Source: Gemmataceae bacterium (GTDB lineage Bacteria > Planctomycetota > Planctomycetia > Gemmatales > Gemmataceae). Taken from it: 6,901 nt of DNA. The notes beneath the pieces were generated by a model. It saw only the letters and a list, made by a program, of their open reading frames with translations, was not told the origin of the DNA and searched no databases. The DNA lies in contig CANLGS010000219.1 in the NCBI GenBank assembly GCA_947490035.1, positions 1-6,901 of the forward strand, written 5' to 3'. Positions 5,281 through 6,901 of the stretch are shown here, piece after piece. Position numbers and translations under genes: made by a program. Each line of letters opens with the position of its first letter. Within the stretch, counting starts at the first letter, position 1.

Positions 5281-6843
5281 TCAGTTCGTCTCGCCCTTGC
5301 CCTTGATCGGGATGCGGATGCGCTGCGGGTTCGGCCCCTTCACCTCGATGACGACGATGGAGTTGGCGTCGATCGCCCCGAACACGCGGCCCGGCGGCAC
5401 CGTGATCTTCAGTTCGTAGTAGCCGCGCCCGCCGCGGTCCGGTTGCTTCACCAGTTCGTACTTGACGAACCGCGGCAGACACTCCGCCTCGACCACGGCC
5501 AGTTCCGTCCCGGCGGCCTCGGTCACCAGTTCCACCGGGTACCTGGTCAGCCCCTCCTTCCCCTTGAAGGAGAGTTCCACGTCGGTCTTTCCGCTGGCGA
5601 GCCACACGCTCCCTTTGACCATCGCCGTCACCTGCACCGCCTGCGGCTTGACGCCGCCGACGGTGAGGAACACGGTGCGTTCCATCAGCCCGATGTCGAG
5701 TCGCGCGTCGCCGACCTTCGGGCGAACCGCGACCGTCACCCGGTACGCGGACAGCACTTTCATGAACTTCCCCTGCTTGGTGGCGCTCTCCGCCACGCCA
5801 AGCAGTTCGGAGTTGGGCAGGCGCTCGACCTTGGTGACCTCGACGAACTTGCCGACATCGATACCGGGCGGCGCCTGCACGACGCACGCGGGCGTGTCCA
5901 GGTCGTTGAACTCCGAGCCTGGGCCGCGGGTCGCGGAGTACACGAGGAACGTGTACTCGCGGTCGGGCGTGAGCGGGTTGATCTCGCCGATGTCGAGGGT
6001 CGTTTGCGACAGCGCGAATGCCTCGGACGGGGCGAAGTAAATCTCGAACCGGTGCCCGCCGACCTGCTTGGTGCCGTCCACCTGGGTCGCGAACTCGGTC
6101 CACAACGGGATCTTCGGGCTGGTGTTCACGGTAAACGTGAACTCGAGGATGCCCCACTGGGCGGTCCACTTGTCGGGCGCCTCGGGACCGGCGCGCACCT
6201 TGTACGTGGCGTTCCGGTCCTCGCTGAACTTGTACGCGGTCCAGTCGAGGTGGGCGAGGTCGGCGGCCGGGTCCGCCAGCCCGACGCCGAACGGGTTGAA
6301 CGCGCCGATCGGTAGTGCCGCCAGCGCGCTGCGTTGCAGGTACGCCCGCGTCACCTCCGGCGGGATCGAGGCCAGCCGGGCGCCGCTGCACGCCGAACAG
6401 CCGAGGCCTTTGAGTTGCAGCGTGACCGGCTTCGGGTTGCGGTTCTCGAACCAGAACGCGGTTCGCCGCTCCTGCGGCCCGGACTCGTAGAAGAACTGGA
6501 AGATGCGGTCCTGCGCGCTGTACGAGAACGGGAGGAGCGTCTTGTCCGGGTCGCGTGACGGGGCGATGAGGGGCATGTCGCGCCACTCCGGCGCGAGCGA
6601 CGGCGGATCCCACGACCGCGTGCTGTTGTGGAACACCAGCGGCGGCTCGTTGGGGTTGCCCACCGACGTGCCAGGCTTGTCCTTCTCGGATTCCGTCCGC
6701 TTCTGGCAACCGGTGTACTGCGAGGCGAGTGTGACGCCGAAGATCACGCCCATGAACGCGCCCATGAACGCCATGATCGGTATGGCGACCATCAGCGTAG
6801 ACTTTTGCCCACCGGGGGACGTTGCGTTTGCGTCTTGGCTCAT
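5281..6843 (-). CDS. Membrane-anchored protein with probable DUF1573/Ig-like domains
   Basis: The 520-residue product has a short polar N-terminus, one hydrophobic segment at about 17-40 (MVAIPIMAFMGAFMGVIFG) and a large soluble part, most likely outside the cytoplasmic membrane. The soluble part is beta-rich. Three stretches look like Ig-like repeats of the DUF1573 or ASPM-SPD-2-Hydin type: about 112-170, with FWFENRNPKPVTLQLKGLGC and a CSAC pair (C149, C152); about 280-305 (TLDIGEINPLTPDREYTFLV); and the C-terminus 470-518, which ends VKGPNPQRIRIPIKGKG. No enzyme motif and no CXXCH is present. Residue C46 just after the membrane segment is not in a lipobox context. The ATG at 6843 has GGAG upstream. 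The gene precedes the tetraheme cytochrome by 182 bases in the same direction, which suggests but does not prove a joint role at the membrane. The domain call is by eye. Confidence 0.85.
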   Translation of the reverse strand: MSQDANATSPGGQKSTLMVAIPIMAFMGAFMGVIFGVTLASQYTGCQKRTESEKDKPGTSVGNPNEPPLVFHNSTRSWDPPSLAPEWRDMPLIAPSRDPDKTLLPFSYSAQDRIFQFFYESGPQERRTAFWFENRNPKPVTLQLKGLGCSACSGARLASIPPEVTRAYLQRSALAALPIGAFNPFGVGLADPAADLAHLDWTAYKFSEDRNATYKVRAGPEAPDKWTAQWGILEFTFTVNTSPKIPLWTEFATQVDGTKQVGGHRFEIYFAPSEAFALSQTTLDIGEINPLTPDREYTFLVYSATRGPGSEFNDLDTPACVVQAPPGIDVGKFVEVTKVERLPNSELLGVAESATKQGKFMKVLSAYRVTVAVRPKVGDARLDIGLMERTVFLTVGGVKPQAVQVTAMVKGSVWLASGKTDVELSFKGKEGLTRYPVELVTEAAGTELAVVEAECLPRFVKYELVKQPDRGGRGYYELKITVPPGRVFGAIDANSIVVIEVKGPNPQRIRIPIKGKGETN

Positions 6844-6851
6844 ACCCGCGG

Positions 6852-6855
6852 CTCC
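6852..6855 (-). promoter_or_regulatory. Ribosome binding site of the membrane-anchored protein gene
   Basis: On the minus strand GGAG lies eight bases before the ATG at 6843-6841. It is a modest match but well placed, and it supports this start over later in-frame ATG codons within the membrane segment. Confidence 0.55.
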
Positions 6856-6879
6856 GGTCGGGCGAAGGGGCGTCAGTGG

Positions 6880-6885
6880 ATTCTA
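6880..6885 (-). promoter_or_regulatory. Possible -10 box upstream of the membrane-anchored protein gene
   Basis: On the minus strand TAGAAT (6885 to 6880) matches the -10 consensus at five of six positions. It would give a leader of about 30 bases. The matching -35 region would fall at or beyond the window edge and cannot be checked. If real, it would drive this gene and possibly the cytochrome gene downstream. Confidence 0.35.
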
Positions 6886-6901
6886 CGCTCGGAGAGGGCG
6901 C

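Noticed and set aside
5011..6315. A 434-codon plus-strand frame opposite the membrane-anchored protein gene.
   Set aside because: It is Arg/His/Asp-rich without any recognisable domain and runs across the gene boundary and the intergenic region, as expected of a shadow frame.
3281..6709. An uninterrupted 1142-codon minus-strand frame that would fuse the upstream region to the cytochrome.
   Set aside because: The first part overlaps the 520-residue membrane protein in another frame and reads as Arg/Pro/Ala-rich low-quality sequence. A GTG with AGGAGG followed by a signal peptide at 5098 is a better start.

Overview
The window looks like chromosomal DNA of a high-GC planctomycete, most likely of the Gemmataceae. 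This is an inference from the GC-rich coding style, an aspartyl-tRNA synthetase with a lysine-rich insertion, a large secreted cytochrome with a metallophosphatase-like front half, a membrane-anchored protein resembling DUF1573, and palindromic repeats between genes. No rRNA, tRNA, CRISPR array, transposase or phage gene is visible, and no gap between genes exceeds 300 bases.

Layout, left to right: (1) the 3' end of a YtcJ-type amidohydrolase on + (to 347); (2) a 132-bp nested inverted-repeat element (344-475); (3) a small secreted protein of unknown function on - (481-975); (4) a divergent intergenic region (976-1156) with a 16-bp perfect palindrome and a possible -10 box; (5) aspS on + (1157-3070), followed by a textbook intrinsic terminator (3142-3173); (6) a second palindromic element, a perfect 23-bp inverted repeat (3231-3284); (7) a secreted tetraheme cytochrome c with a degenerate UshA-like N-terminal domain on - (3281-5098, GTG start); (8) a membrane-anchored protein probably built of Ig-like domains on - (5281-6843). 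The last two genes point the same way with 182 bases between them and may be co-transcribed, which would place both products on the outer face of the cytoplasmic membrane.

The most interesting structure is the pair of palindromic elements. Both lie between convergent genes and both are bounded by GTAG on one side and its complement CTAC on the other. In each, the GTAG foot is followed at once or after one base by a short hairpin. This is the architecture of REP/BIME sequences mobilised by RAYT (TnpA-REP) transposases. In both elements the GTAG also supplies the TAG stop codon of the neighbouring gene. The first element is compound: an outer GTAG-hairpin pair encloses an inner GTGG-hairpin pair of different sequence, and its outer stems differ by a compensatory base-pair change. 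The second notable point is the cytochrome: its front half keeps the outline of a UshA-type metallophosphatase and a CGC cysteine motif, but every expected metal-ligand motif appears to have been replaced.
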